Assembly (NCBI GenBank): GCA_022575985.1
Contig: JAKSXM010000103.1
Coordinates: 1 to 64,000, forward strand
Reading direction: 5' to 3'
From: Anagrus nilaparvatae
Taxonomy: Eukaryota > Arthropoda > Insecta > Hymenoptera > Mymaridae
Length of the DNA: 64,000 nucleotides
The notes below the pieces were generated by a model. It searched no databases. It was not told the DNA's origin and saw only the letters and a list, made by a program, of their open reading frames with translations. Shown piece after piece: positions 1 to 10,605 of this stretch (position 1 is its first letter; the number at the start of each line of letters is the position of its first letter). Made by a program: the position numbers and the translations under genes.

Positions 1-704
1 AAAATGGGTTAAAACTACCTCTAAATTAAAAACAAACATACTTATCGGTATTGTAAAAAAGGGAGCAAAATTTTCAGACTTTTTAAGAATAGAAGTTTCC
101 TGTTTTCGCTATAAAATGACTTAATAAAAAAGAGTTTAATAATTAAGAATAATTTTAACTAAAGTGCGAACTAACATGATAATTATTAAAAAATTTTGAA
201 ACGCTAACTCATTAAAATTTTAATATTTATGGTGAAACCATATAGTTTTTAGGCCTAGGCTAACCCTGTTTGATTTGTTTCTGTGTAATCTACGTAGATT
301 TTTAGAAACAATTTTAAAAATTTATAGAACTGCAAAATATTTTACTTGAATAAATCCATATATAAATATATATATTTATATATTTATATATATATGTATA
401 TCAAAATATTTGCTATGAGCTTGAAACATTTAAAATAAAAAGAAAATAAAATAATAAAAATATTTTTTAATATGTATATAAATTTAATGCTATTAAAAAA
501 AAAAACAAAAAAAAAGCACTTATATATGTATAAGATAACAACAGAGCAATTAGTTGTAAACATAAACATGATAAAAATTCTAAATTTTTTCATTTTTGTT
601 TTATTTATTTCATACTTAACATTTTTTATTTCATATTTTTGAATGTAACTATTTTATTTTAACGTCGCTCTACCCAAAAAATTTCTGTATGAAGAGCTGA
701 TAAT
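1..704. other. AT-rich gene-free segment
   Basis: I see no gene here. The sequence is very AT-rich, with a TA-rich microsatellite-like tract at about 358-400 and A/T homopolymer runs around 495-515. The longest open frame (384-593, minus) is a phenylalanine- and isoleucine-rich product of this composition and has no recognisable domain. Confidence 0.6.
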
Positions 705-890
705 TATACAGTTTTATAGGAAAAAGTCTCAGGAATTCAATAGTGTGGGTCTTCGAGTCGGTTGTCGTGCGAAATTTAGAGATATTTCAATTGCAAAATT
801 AAAATTTAACATGGCTATCAGGGAATGCATAGTATCTCGGTATCATATGGATATTGCACTCCGCCTGTCATCATAGTATAAAACTGTATA
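705..890. mobile_element. short inverted-repeat (MITE-like) element
   Basis: The ends are inverted copies of a 14-mer, tatacagttttata at 705-718 and its complement at 877-890. The interior is less AT-rich than the flanks. A second inverted pair partly overlaps it: the gtcggttgtcgtgcgaaatt stretch near 755-776 is mirrored near 961-983. This suggests a nested or rearranged non-autonomous DNA element. No coding capacity is visible and no clear target-site duplication was found. Confidence 0.45.
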
Positions 891-1177
891 TACAACTGAA
901 TTAAATTTACGTACCATAAAATACCTTATTAAAATTTGTATTTTTGTACTCTAATTTTTCTAAATTTTGCACGATAATCGACTAAATGACTCTTAAAATT
1001 CTTAAAACTTTTCTCTAAAAAACTGTACATCTCTTAACAAGAAATTTTTTTGGCAAGCGCGTCCTTAAAATGCAAAAAAATAATAACTTACAAAAATAAC
1101 TTTTATTTGAATTTTAAAAATTTTGATTTAACAGAGAATTTCTAAAAATTCAAAATTTATTTCTGTTTATAAAAAAT

Positions 1178-1572
1178 GATAATCTTAGTTTTAAGCGCAA
1201 AATTTTTTGACCACAACGAAGTTGAACACCAAAATTAGAGAACATTTTTTTAAGCACTCGTTTTATTAAACACAAAGAATTAAGTATACAAAAAATTGAA
1301 CACAGTGTTTTGATCACATGAAACTCAACATATTTACTAATCCAGACTCAATAATTTTTAACAAAAAATTTTTGTGCCTGAAAATTATAGTGTCTGAATT
1401 TAAATGTGTTAAATTTTAATTTTAATTTTAATTTCATAAGTCCAAAAAAACTGGAAACTTTTTACGTGCTTAATTCTTTGTGTTTAATAAAATGTGTGCT
1501 TAAAAAATGTGTTCTAATGTTGGTGCGTCGACTTTATTGTGTTCAAATTTTGTGCTTAAAACTAAGGTTATC
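1178..1572. mobile_element. inverted-repeat element with ~100 bp arms
   Basis: The left arm (about 1178-1290) and right arm (about 1463-1572) are imperfect reverse complements. Both contain cttagttttaag at the outer end and an aaacacaaagaattaag stretch at the inner end. The spacer includes a cacatgaaactcaaca...taatccaga stretch near 1315-1350. That stretch recurs as a degenerate fragment near 7386-7421, so this is a repeat family. The open frame at 1406-1597 lies across the right arm and is not a gene. Confidence 0.6.
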
Positions 1573-1822
1573 GATTACATTTCAATCATCTAGCTAAAAG
1601 AACCTATGGTAGTAAGATAATTTGAATGGGAGCTGCAAAAAATAGTACCAAAAATTAGAGAAATACAAAAAATTAGCGAGGTTATACTGTTACAAGAATA
1701 TCGATACCTATAAAAATAGCCCCAAAATATGGTTCCTGTAAAAATAACTCATTAACGCCGGGGCAGAGAGTTTTGGAAATAAGCAAAAATAAGTATATTC
1801 CCGTATAGACAAGTGGCTAAGT

Positions 1823-3570
1823 CTCCAGTCAAATCACGGGGGGGGAGGTTGATTTTTTCCCCACTAACGAGGTTTGTTCCCCTATATGTTTATTGGGTCG
1901 CTGATCACGAATTTCGGGGTCCCGAAGTCCGTCTAAGGGCGGAACACCCTTAAATTTGCAAATTCACCCTTTTAAGGGGTATTTTAACAATATTTTAAAT
2001 AGGGGTTATTAATAACAATTTAAGCAGATTATAATAGGTTTTTTGGCTCGCTAATCACGAATTTGAGGGTCCCAAGTGTGTAAAATTGATTAAGCACCCT
2101 TAAATTTGCAAATCAACCCTTATTTTTGCAAACTTTATATCCAAGCCTTTTCAATCGGCAGGATCATGATTTTATAGGTTTTTGGGGTCGTTAGTTACGA
2201 TTTTTGGGGTTTCAACATCATAAAATTGATTAAGCATCCTTAAATGAGCAAATCAACCCTTATTTTTGCAAACTTTATATCCAAGCCTTTTTAATCGGCA
2301 GAATCATGATTTTATAGGTTTTGGGGTCGTTAGTTACGAATTTGGGGGTTTCAACATCATAAAATTGATTAAACACCCTTAAATTTGCAAATCAACCCTT
2401 ATTTTTGCAAACTTTATATTCAAGCCTTTTCAAACGACCGGATATTGTTTTCATAGGTTTTTGGGGTCGTTGGCTATGATTTTGTGGCATCCAAGGCTTT
2501 AGAGTAATTTAAACGACCCTTAATTTGTAAATTTACCCCTTTATTTTTGCAAAAATATCAATATAAGCCTTTCACATTTCATAACTACTGAGGACTGAAA
2601 GATTGCCACCTTTGCATTCTTTTCGGGGAGCTATTTAAATCAAATATTAAATTAAATATATAAACAGAATGTAAATGTTACTGCAATTAATAAATAAAAA
2701 TTTTAAAGTTAATAAAGGAATTTTTTTTCTATTACTTTTTATTAATATTTTTTAAGTTTGGTACCCCAAATTCACAGCCATCAACTCAAAAAGAGTATGA
2801 AAGAAAGTTTTTTCCGTTTGAAAAGGATTGTATACATAATTTTGAAAAAAAAGGGTGAATTTGCAAATTTAAGGGTGTTAAACCAACTTTATGAAGTTAA
2901 AACCCCCAAATTCGTAATTAACGATCCCAAAAACCTATAATATCATGACCCTGCCGTTTGAAAAGGCTTGAATATAAAGTTTGCAAAAATAAGGGTTGAT
3001 TTGCAAATATAAGGGTGTTTAATCAATTTTATGATGTTGAAACCCCCAAATTCGTAATTAACGACCCCAAAAACCTATATGAAAACATTATCTGGCCGTT
3101 TGAAAAGGCTTGGATTTAAAGTTTGTAAAAATAAGGGTTGATTTGCAAATTTAAGGGTGCTTAATCAATTTTATGATATTGAAACCCCAAAATTCGTAAT
3201 TAACGACCCCAAAAACCTATAAAATCATGATCCTGCCGATTGAAAAGGCTTGGATATAAAGTTTGCAAAAATAAGGGCTGATTTGCAAATTTAAGGGTGC
3301 TTAATCAATTTTACACACTTGGGACCCTCAAATTCGTGATTAGCGAGCCAAAAAACCTATTATAATCTGCTTAAATTGTTATTAATAACTCCTGTTAAAA
3401 ATATTGTTAAAATACCCCTTAAAAGGGTGAATTTGCAAATTTAAGGGTGTTCCGCCCTTAGACGGACTTCGGGACCCCGAAATTCGTGATCAGCGACCCA
3501 AAAAACATATAGGGGAACAAACCTCGTTAGTGGGGAAAAAATCAACCGCAATCCCGTGATTTAACTGGAG
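1823..3570. mobile_element. foldback element, family 1, with tandem sub-repeats in both arms
   Basis: The two ends are near-perfect inverted repeats: ctccagtcaaatcacggg at 1823-1840 and the complement of ctccagttaaatcacggg at 3553-3570. Each arm of about 750-800 bp is itself a tandem array of roughly 115-145 bp sub-repeats. Every sub-repeat carries a ggtcgctRatcacgaatt motif, a cacccttaaatttgcaaat motif and a run of C or G. The arms meet around 2600-2800 in an AT-rich spacer. There is no transposase, so it is non-autonomous. A target-site duplication is not obvious here, but the related copy at 14004-14985 has one. The open frame at 2758-2940 is a by-product of the arm repeats. Confidence 0.8.
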
Positions 3571-3780
3571 AAAATTTCATGCTCTTTCAGAATCTGACAT
3601 TAGTTTTCACCTACAACCCTTAAAAATACCCTAAAAACGGGGGTGAAAGGGGTAGGCCAGGCATTATTAGGAAATGTTTGGAAAAATCAATGAAAAAAGT
3701 ATCCAATTTTATTGAAAAATGTTTGAAAATAAAATTTAAATAAACTTTGTATAAATTGAGGTCTCATACATTTTGGCTCT
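3571..3780. repeat. degenerate fragment of foldback family 2
   Basis: The stretch near 3583-3650 (gctctttcagaatctgacat, ttttcacctacaaccctt) resembles the sub-repeat of the large foldback at 16072-18935, which has ctctttccgaatctgaagt followed by ttttcacgtaccacccct. It appears to be a relic lying between two other elements. Confidence 0.45.
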
Positions 3781-3901
3781 CCCGAATAGAATCTGAAGTA
3801 TGGGCCGATCCGGCCCAGATCCGGGCCAGATCTGGGCCAGATCTGTGCCAGATCAAGCCGTATCTGGGCCGGATCAGCCCATACTTTCGATTCTATTCGG
3901 G
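3781..3901. mobile_element. GC-rich hairpin element (121 bp)
   Basis: Terminal inverted repeats cccgaatagaatc (3781-3793) and gattctattcggg (3889-3901) extend inward through gaagtatgggc and its complement. The centre is a small array of a ccagatctggg-like motif with repeated gggcc and agatc words. Its base composition is strikingly more GC-rich than the surrounding DNA. The whole 121 bp can fold on itself. The open frame at 3747-3929 runs through it by chance. Confidence 0.65.
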
Positions 3902-3936
3902 CTATTTACAACCCTTAAAAGGTGGATAGGTGTGGT

Positions 3937-4871
3937 ACTCCAGTCAAAATACATATAATAAATGGGTATTGTATTATCACTGACGAACACCAGAATTGTT
4001 CTACTATAGGTTTTTTGGTTCGCTGAATACGAAAATCGGAGTCATTTGGCAGAGAAAATCCGGCAGCACCTTAAATTTGCAAAAACTACCCCCGAAAAGG
4101 GTTTTTTTTACATATTCACATTTTGAGCACTCAGATTTGCACCATACGAGTTTTTGGGTCGCTGATCAATAATTTCGACTTATTTTTCATAAATAATTAA
4201 AATTTCACCCCTAGATTGGTTAAAACTACCCCCAAAAGGGGGTTGTTTTTGCTATTTTCGTATTTTTAGAATCCAGGATATGCCCATATAAGTTTTATGT
4301 GTCGCTAATCAAGAATTTTGACTCCTTTTTCATAATTAATTAAAATTTTACCCTTAAAATAGCTAGAGCTACCCCTAAAAGGGGTATTTTTGCTATTTTT
4401 GCACTGTGAGTGTCCAAAGTACGTTCTTATACGTTGTTTAGACCGTAAATCAAGAATTTCGACTTCTTTTTCATAAATAATCAATATTTCACCCTTAAAG
4501 CAGCTAAAAAACGTATAAGAACGTACTTTGGACGCTCAAAGTGCAAAAATAGCAAAAACACCCCTTGTAGGGGTAGTTCTAGCTATTTCAAGGGTGAAAA
4601 TTTAATTATTTATGAAAAAGGAGTCAAAATTCTTAATTAGCGACCCAAAAAACCTATATGGGCATATCCTTTTTAGGGGTAATTTTAACCAATTTAGGGG
4701 TGAAATTTTAATTATTTATGAATAATAAGTTGAAATTATTGATCAGCGACTAAAAAAACCCGTATGGTGCAAATCTGAGTGCTCAAAATGAGAATATGTA
4801 AAAAAAATCCTTTTTGGCGGGTAGTTTTAGCAAATTTAAGGGTGAAGCTCCAATTTCTCTGCCAAATGACT
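3937..4871. mobile_element. foldback element, family 1, right end truncated
   Basis: The left end begins tactccagtcaaaata at 3936-3951 and so shares the family 1 terminus. Left-arm blocks (cacccctaga..., cccctaaaaggggt, gtcgctgatca) recur as reverse complements between about 4500 and 4871, around a centre near 4490. Pairing stops at about 4871 (gccaaatgact). The outermost ~130 bp of the left arm has no partner, so the right terminus has been lost. Confidence 0.7.
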
Positions 4872-5419
4872 TTTATATCTTGTTAGAAAAATAAATATTG
4901 AGTAATAATTAGTATATTTAACTATATTTATAAAAATAAACATTTTAATTTTAATTGGTTTAGAGTTTACAAATTATAGTTAAAAGTTTCTTATAATTTT
5001 AAAATCATTTCTTTCATATTTTTAACTTTAATTTTAAGTTTTGATTTCCAAACTGATAATAAATACTTATTACTAATTTGATTTTACTTTATGCATATAG
5101 TAACGTATAATTATAAAATATCAGTTTTAAATCTTGGTAATAACTTTCGATTTACTACAGTTATTATCTTCATTTCAGCAAAAAAAATGTAAAATTTATA
5201 TTTTCTACAGGAGTTATTTGTAAATATAATAGATTTGATAATTCTTTTAGGAAAACTAGTTTTTAAAGTAATATAGCAGTAATAATTGAAACTTTAAATA
5301 AGTTATTAGAAATAATTTTATCCTTTTATAGCAAAGTTTAGTTTACTGTTTAAATTTTTGTAGGGAATTGTATTATTAGGTTAAATTTTATGGCTATAAT
5401 TGAATTTGAAATTCGCTGT
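4872..5419. other. AT-rich segment, nothing identified
   Basis: No open frame of interest, repeat or structured RNA was seen here. The stretch resembles the AT-rich background. Confidence 0.5.
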
Positions 5420-5679
5420 ACTGAAAAAAAAACAGTATGCCGCTAGAGAATTTCCGCTTGTGGCTAGAGAATTCCTGCTAGTGGGTAGCAGAATTTTTTT
5501 TTCTTGCTCAAACAATTGCAACTGAAGTGTAGAGAAAATTAAAAACAAAAACTTTTTTTAAATTCTTTAAAAATTTTGTTTACCTTTCAAGTCATTTGCA
5601 ATCGTTTGGACAATAAAAAAAAACCCGCTAGCCAGAAGTGGAATACCACTAACCGCATGCGGGATTTTCTTTCAAAGTG
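5420..5679. mobile_element. mariner-like MITE (degenerate copy)
   Basis: The left end actgaaaaaaaa plus the ccgcttgtggctagaga motif, and the right end (ccgctagccagaagtgg ... tttctttcaaagtgt), match the better-preserved MITE at 24205-24491. That copy has cactgaaaaaaaatccgctt termini and TA target duplications. Both share the internal tttcaagtcatttgcaat motif. This copy has diverged ends. The open frame at 5576-5797 starts inside it and is not a gene. Confidence 0.6.
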
Positions 5680-8067
5680 TGTAAATTATTTTGCTAAAAT
5701 TAATTATAGCATTTTTTTCCAAAAATATGCTATAAATATCCTTAAAGTAATTTTTCGTTATAAATCTAAACAAAAAACGAAATGGGTTAATTACTAAAAG
5801 CATTTTTTTTACAAAAAACAAAACCTCTGTAAAAGAGTTTATAAAAACAATAATGATTAATTAACCTATTAACTTTTTTTTTAAGTTATCAGAAAATCAA
5901 TATAAAATAAAAAATCTAGATAATTATACGCAATAAAAAACAATGTTTTTCAAATTTATTTGAAATTCCGCAATAATTTAATGCCAAAGCTTTATATTCA
6001 CTGACCTAATAAATGTTCACACCTTTTTTTGTTTTACATTATTTGAAATTACTCACAGAATATTGATTTTACAATTACTCATCAAAATCAGATAAGATTT
6101 ACGATATTTTTAAAGTACATATACCTACACATAATCACAAAATTACTATGTAAAAAAATTTGGTTCATAATTTCTTAAGAATTAATTATTTTTATTCAGT
6201 AACTTATAAAATTAATTTAATTACCTATAAAATGTTTGTATTTTAAAACAATAGAGGATTAGGTGGGTAATCGTATAGGCCAAGGGACCATTGTGCCCTC
6301 CAGATCATTCATTTTTAAAAAATTTAAGGATTTCAAAATAAAGACATTTTTTTGAAAATTTCCCCCTGTTCATAAAAGTTGAAATAGGCGTTCCTCGTTT
6401 TGTTTTTTTTTTAAGTTTCTTCCAGTATCTTATAATTCACCAACATAAAATTAAAACCCACAATATCTCATTATCATATTAAAAGTTGGCAGAGGAAGTG
6501 GTAAAACTTCCATTATACATATATATACTTAAATAATGTATATGATAGCTAAAAAATTTATCAGGAAATGGGTTATACTTATTAAAAAATTTTATATTTA
6601 AAAATATATATTAAAGTAAAATCTTGAATAAGTGAATAACGAAAGTTTGCATGATGTTTATGAAGTAAAATCAATATTTAAATACAACAGAAAAAAAAGC
6701 ATAATTAATATATTTTGTTATATAATATTTTTTAAAACTGATTTTTAGTAAATAATAAACTAAGTAATTTAATAAATTAAAAGTCTATTAAATTTTTTTT
6801 ATAATGACAGCTTATTGTCATTAATAATTTTCAAAACTTTTTTTTCGCCTCTTTAACTATATAAAACATTTTAAAATATATGTTTATACTGAGCTTTTTT
6901 TAGAAAAGTGCTTGGTATCATTAAGCTTTTAATGTAAAATTATATATATATATAATATATTTATTTAAAAAATATATATTTTTTGAATAATTTTAGATTT
7001 GCTAATTTACTTCTTTTTGACTGACACTACATTTAAATATTTAGTATTTTGTTATTTGATCTATTTTGAATTTTATGGATAGGTATCCATTAGAGGAGAG
7101 AAAAAAAATAAAAATTCTTTCAAAACTAGGATATTCCTGTTCAAAACCAAGAAAAGTTTCGTTTTATTCTTTATTGTAACTTTAAAAATTTTAATTAAAA
7201 TTTTTTTTCGCTTAGTCGGAAATTGTTTTTGAAACTGATCATTTTCGTGGTATACTTCTTGATAAAAAAGTTCTTTCAAAAATTCTTTAGTTATAAAATT
7301 AAATTTTTTTTCAAATTCTTTCTAATTTAAGTATGGACTGTATAAGGTCAAAATGTTGAATAGATTAAAAAGTTGAATACGTCACATGAAAATTAGTGCA
7401 TTTAATAATCCAGAGTAAAAAGTCATGCATTTGAGAAAAGTATTCAAAGAGGAGAAGTACTTCTTACTTGAAGAGTGGTGGCAATTTTAGAGTTCGTCTA
7501 CGCAAAGTATAATATTTTTTATCTAAAAATCAAAAATTATGCTATTATAGGTATTTTCGAAAAATATTAATGAACCAGTGGTAACTAAATAATGCAATTT
7601 TCATTTTTATTTTAAAATGTATAATTAAACATTTTAATTTTGGTACCAATTTAATAGTTGGTTTTATTGGGCAAAAATGGGTATTATAACTAACTATAAT
7701 TAGTGATAAAAAAATAATTTACAAGATAACACTCAAAATAAAAATTAGGCCTACCGAATTTTTTTTAAAATTCGAAGATAGTATTTTTTTAAATTCTTAT
7801 CTATTAAATTGTAGGCTAGGGTCCTTAGGCCCAGATAACCCATTGAAATATATAAAGGATATCTGGAAGGTTATTTCAGCAAACAAATTCTTTGCCCCAA
7901 CAAGAATGAAATAAATACTTCTTTTTGCTTCTATATACAAGCTAATATTTTTTAAATATATTTTTTTTCAAGGTAATCAACAAAAAGTATAATATTTCAA
8001 ACAAAATTGTTATTAATATTATTTACAAACTTTAATATAATCTGCAACAATTTTTATCATATTACAC
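5680..8067. other. AT-rich intergenic region
   Basis: No gene is supported. Short GC-richer islands occur near 6258-6300 and 7800-7830. A TA-rich tract lies at about 6940-6965. A relic of the element at 1178-1572 lies near 7345-7425. The 68-codon minus-strand frame at 7073-7279 has no start context, domain or composition that suggests coding. The last ~100 bp contains the probable 3' UTR of the minus-strand gene that ends at 8068. Confidence 0.5.
7345..7425. repeat. relic of the 1178-1572 inverted-repeat family
   Basis: The stretch reading cacatgaaaattagtgca followed by tttaataatccaga closely parallels the spacer of the element at 1178-1572 (cacatgaaactcaacata, tttactaatccaga). Only this portion is recognisable. 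Confidence 0.4.
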
Positions 8068-9591
8068 TTATTCTAAAATTGATACATAATTTAAAAAAGA
8101 TATTTGCTTTAGTTTTTCATCAGTAACTTGATTAATACTTTTTTTTAATTTGTTTAAAGTTTTATAAACCGAGTCTTTCTTATAATTATTTTGTTGAAAA
8201 AATTTATATAATTTTTCAATAGCTTCATTAGCATCATTAGTTGAAATTTTTTCAGTTGATTTTGTACTATCATTACTTTCACTTTCATCATCACTTATAC
8301 TGTATTCTTCTTTTATTAATACATTTGACATATTGGATTCGCTGTCATCTGGAACATATTCTTCTGAAGTATCAATATTATCATCAAAAATTACAAAATC
8401 TAAAAAATGTTGTGAATTTCTCCAATCATATGAAGGATTTTCAGTTTCTGGGGTATAAATATCATTTTTTAATAAACCAGTCTTTTTAAAACTACTTAGA
8501 ATCGATAAAGGATCTACCATATCCCATGCCTTATTAATATAATAAATAGCATCAGTAAATGATAAATTATTTTTTGCATTTTGTTTATCTTCAAGTATTC
8601 TTAAAACTAATAGTTGTCTATATTTTTCTTTGAAATTTTGGATTATACCCATTTTCATAGGTTGAATACTATTTGGAGAATCAGCAGGAAATAAGGCAAT
8701 CTTAATATTAGATAAGTTATTTATTTGCTGGTGTAACTGGCTGCCGCTTAATATTAATAAAATTTTTTTATTTACAGTTTTTAATTCTTCATTCCAATTA
8801 AATAAATAAGTTTGTAAAAACTTTTGAGTCATCAAAGAATTTTCATTGACAACGTAATCTACAGGAATATTTTTTATATCATTTGAATATTTATTTGATT
8901 GACCAACTATCAAAAGTTTTTTTTTGTCTGAACCATTCATATTAGTACAAATAAGTATGGTTACTCTATCTGTACAATCTCTTTCATTAATATAATTTTC
9001 TTCCTTAAATTTTGATATATCTTCTGGAGTGATTGCATAAAAAAGTCCTATTTCATCAGCGCAAAAAATGTCATCTTCTGAGAATTTTGATTTATAACTT
9101 TCCCATTTCTTAAACCATTTATTTGTTATTGATTTTTCTGATAATTGTACTGATTCTTTATTATTAGAACGAGTATATTCAATATTGTTTCGACTCTTAA
9201 ACCTATCAAGCCATCCATTACTACAATGAAAATCATGATGTCCCAATTGTGTAGAAAATATTCTTGCTTGTTTTTTAATAATAGGGCCATTAATTTGAAA
9301 ACCTAATTGTTTTTGAGATCCAATCCATTCTAATAAAGCTTTCTCGACATCAGGAAAATTACATTTTCTACATCTTTTTTGTGATAACTGATCACAAGAT
9401 TTAATTTTATCTTTATTTTTCCATAATGTTGAAACTGTAGAAGCTGGTAAATTGAATTGCTTACAAACTGTAAAATTTTTTGAGCCATTTTCTAATGCTT
9501 TTATAACTTTTAACTTTTCTTGAATGGATAAGCATTTTCGAGAAGTCATGACATAAATTTTTTTTAACAAAACTGAACTTTCTCTGTGCAC
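8068..9591 (-). CDS. Tigger/jerky-like transposase-derived protein, catalytically dead
   Basis: This is an intact 507-residue frame of the pogo/Tigger (CENP-B, jerky) family. A psq-type helix-turn-helix spans about residues 16-65 (MTSRKCLSIQEKLKVIKALE). A CENP-B-type second DNA-binding helix bundle spans about 80-140 and includes GWLDRFKSRNNI. The DDE_1-like fold spans about 172-375. The first catalytic Asp survives (D179 in ADEIGLFY). The second is Ser (S282, where active relatives read LLILDNAPSH) and the third is Lys (K313, where relatives read QPMDQGII). The C-terminal ~110 residues are acidic (400-450) and then helical. The more family-like start is Met15 (9549), since MTSRK... opens like relatives; the upstream Met at 9591 is possible. 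No terminal inverted repeats flank it. An unbroken frame without catalysis points to a host DNA-binding protein, but the function is unknown. Confidence 0.88.
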   Translation of the reverse strand: MHRESSVLLKKIYVMTSRKCLSIQEKLKVIKALENGSKNFTVCKQFNLPASTVSTLWKNKDKIKSCDQLSQKRCRKCNFPDVEKALLEWIGSQKQLGFQINGPIIKKQARIFSTQLGHHDFHCSNGWLDRFKSRNNIEYTRSNNKESVQLSEKSITNKWFKKWESYKSKFSEDDIFCADEIGLFYAITPEDISKFKEENYINERDCTDRVTILICTNMNGSDKKKLLIVGQSNKYSNDIKNIPVDYVVNENSLMTQKFLQTYLFNWNEELKTVNKKILLILSGSQLHQQINNLSNIKIALFPADSPNSIQPMKMGIIQNFKEKYRQLLVLRILEDKQNAKNNLSFTDAIYYINKAWDMVDPLSILSSFKKTGLLKNDIYTPETENPSYDWRNSQHFLDFVIFDDNIDTSEEYVPDDSESNMSNVLIKEEYSISDDESESNDSTKSTEKISTNDANEAIEKLYKFFQQNNYKKDSVYKTLNKLKKSINQVTDEKLKQISFLNYVSILE

Positions 9592-10605
9592 ATTTATATT
9601 AAAATTTATTTTAAAACTAATATTTATATTTTTTTATTGCAAGAAATTAAAAATCTACTTATAGCAGGATTTTATGTTTCTGATAATTCAAAATATAACA
9701 CAAAATAATAAAAAGTAGTTAAATTGAACACATTTTTGACTTTTTGTTTATGTTTTTCTGTACCAGAAGTACTTTGCTCCGATTTTGCAAAAATTGCAGA
9801 CAGCTATTTTATCAATATTTGGTTTATAAGGATGCAGAGGGCGTTAAAATACAGCAAACTTCTTGCGGTGCGGTTGATATCAAAGGAAACAAGTTTAATA
9901 ACTTTTTACTTGTAAATTAGACAAAAAAATAATTGATGACGTAAATAATATTAATTTTTTATATCAAAAAGTAAAATTGCTAATTAAATGTTGCTCAGTT
10001 ATTCCCATTTTTTAATTATTAAGTACAATTTATATGAAATATGTGTTTGAACATAGCCAAGATCGAATATTTATCAGTATTGAAAGTTATTTTTATCTAG
10101 GTATAAATAACTCCGAAAATTGTTGTAAAAAAAATACGCATTTCCAAATAGTTAGGTAAGCATATAATTAAAAAACAATAAAAAATGTATAATTTTAGGT
10201 ATATATTTATATAAAAATTTTCAAAAGATTTAAACTTCATTCGGGGTCATTGGATCTGTGTACTACCTACTCCATATTATTTATTTACATTTATATGGCG
10301 TAAATATTGATGTAAATAATCAGCAAAGTATTAAGCTAAATATCCGAATTAAAAATACCATTATCTTTTATGTTCAAGAAATCGTGAGTAATTAATTTGT
10401 ATTTATTATAATTAAAAATATAACTTGATGTAATTTTAAAATTTAGCAAAAAAATATTATGCAAAATAAAATCAATATTTGTATTTTTAATAATTTTAAA
10501 TTTCAATATTTTTTAAATTACCTGTAAAGTAATAAAAATTATAAAATAAACATTTCAAAATAATATTTTTATATTTTTAATTTTTTCAGTTGTTAATTAA
10601 GACAA
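9592..10605. promoter_or_regulatory. shared upstream region of two divergent transposase-derived genes
   Basis: About 1 kb of AT-rich DNA separates the start codons of the minus-strand gene (9591 or 9549) and the plus-strand gene (10606). It must hold both promoters, so a bidirectional promoter is possible. No clear core motif can be named with confidence. The frame at 9724-9915 has no ATG start and is rejected. The plus-strand side contains a probable 5' UTR intron. Confidence 0.45.
10384..10589 (+). other. candidate 5' UTR intron of the pogo-like gene
   Basis: A good acceptor (a T-rich tract ending ttttttcag at 10581-10589) lies 16 bases upstream of the ATG at 10606. A consensus donor, gtgagtaatt, begins at 10384. 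Splicing these would give a 206 bp intron in the 5' UTR. It is inferred from splice-site sequence only. Confidence 0.45.

Noticed and set aside
384..593. Minus-strand 69-codon frame
   Set aside because: A low-complexity Phe/Ile/Tyr string expected from the AT-rich DNA.
1406..3929. Open frames at 1406-1597, 2758-2940 and 3747-3929
   Set aside because: They lie within inverted-repeat arms or the GC-rich hairpin and have repeat-driven composition and no domain.
5576..5797. 73-codon plus-strand frame
   Set aside because: Begins inside a MITE copy and continues into AT-rich background; no homology-like features.
7073..7279. 68-codon minus-strand frame
   Set aside because: No signal, domain, splice context or conserved pattern.
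8241..8489. Plus-strand 82-codon frame
   Set aside because: Antisense shadow of the Tigger/jerky-like gene.
9724..9915. Plus-strand 63-codon frame with a signal-peptide-like start
   Set aside because: The start is TTG, there is no acceptor or in-frame ATG nearby, and the hydrophobic core is interrupted.
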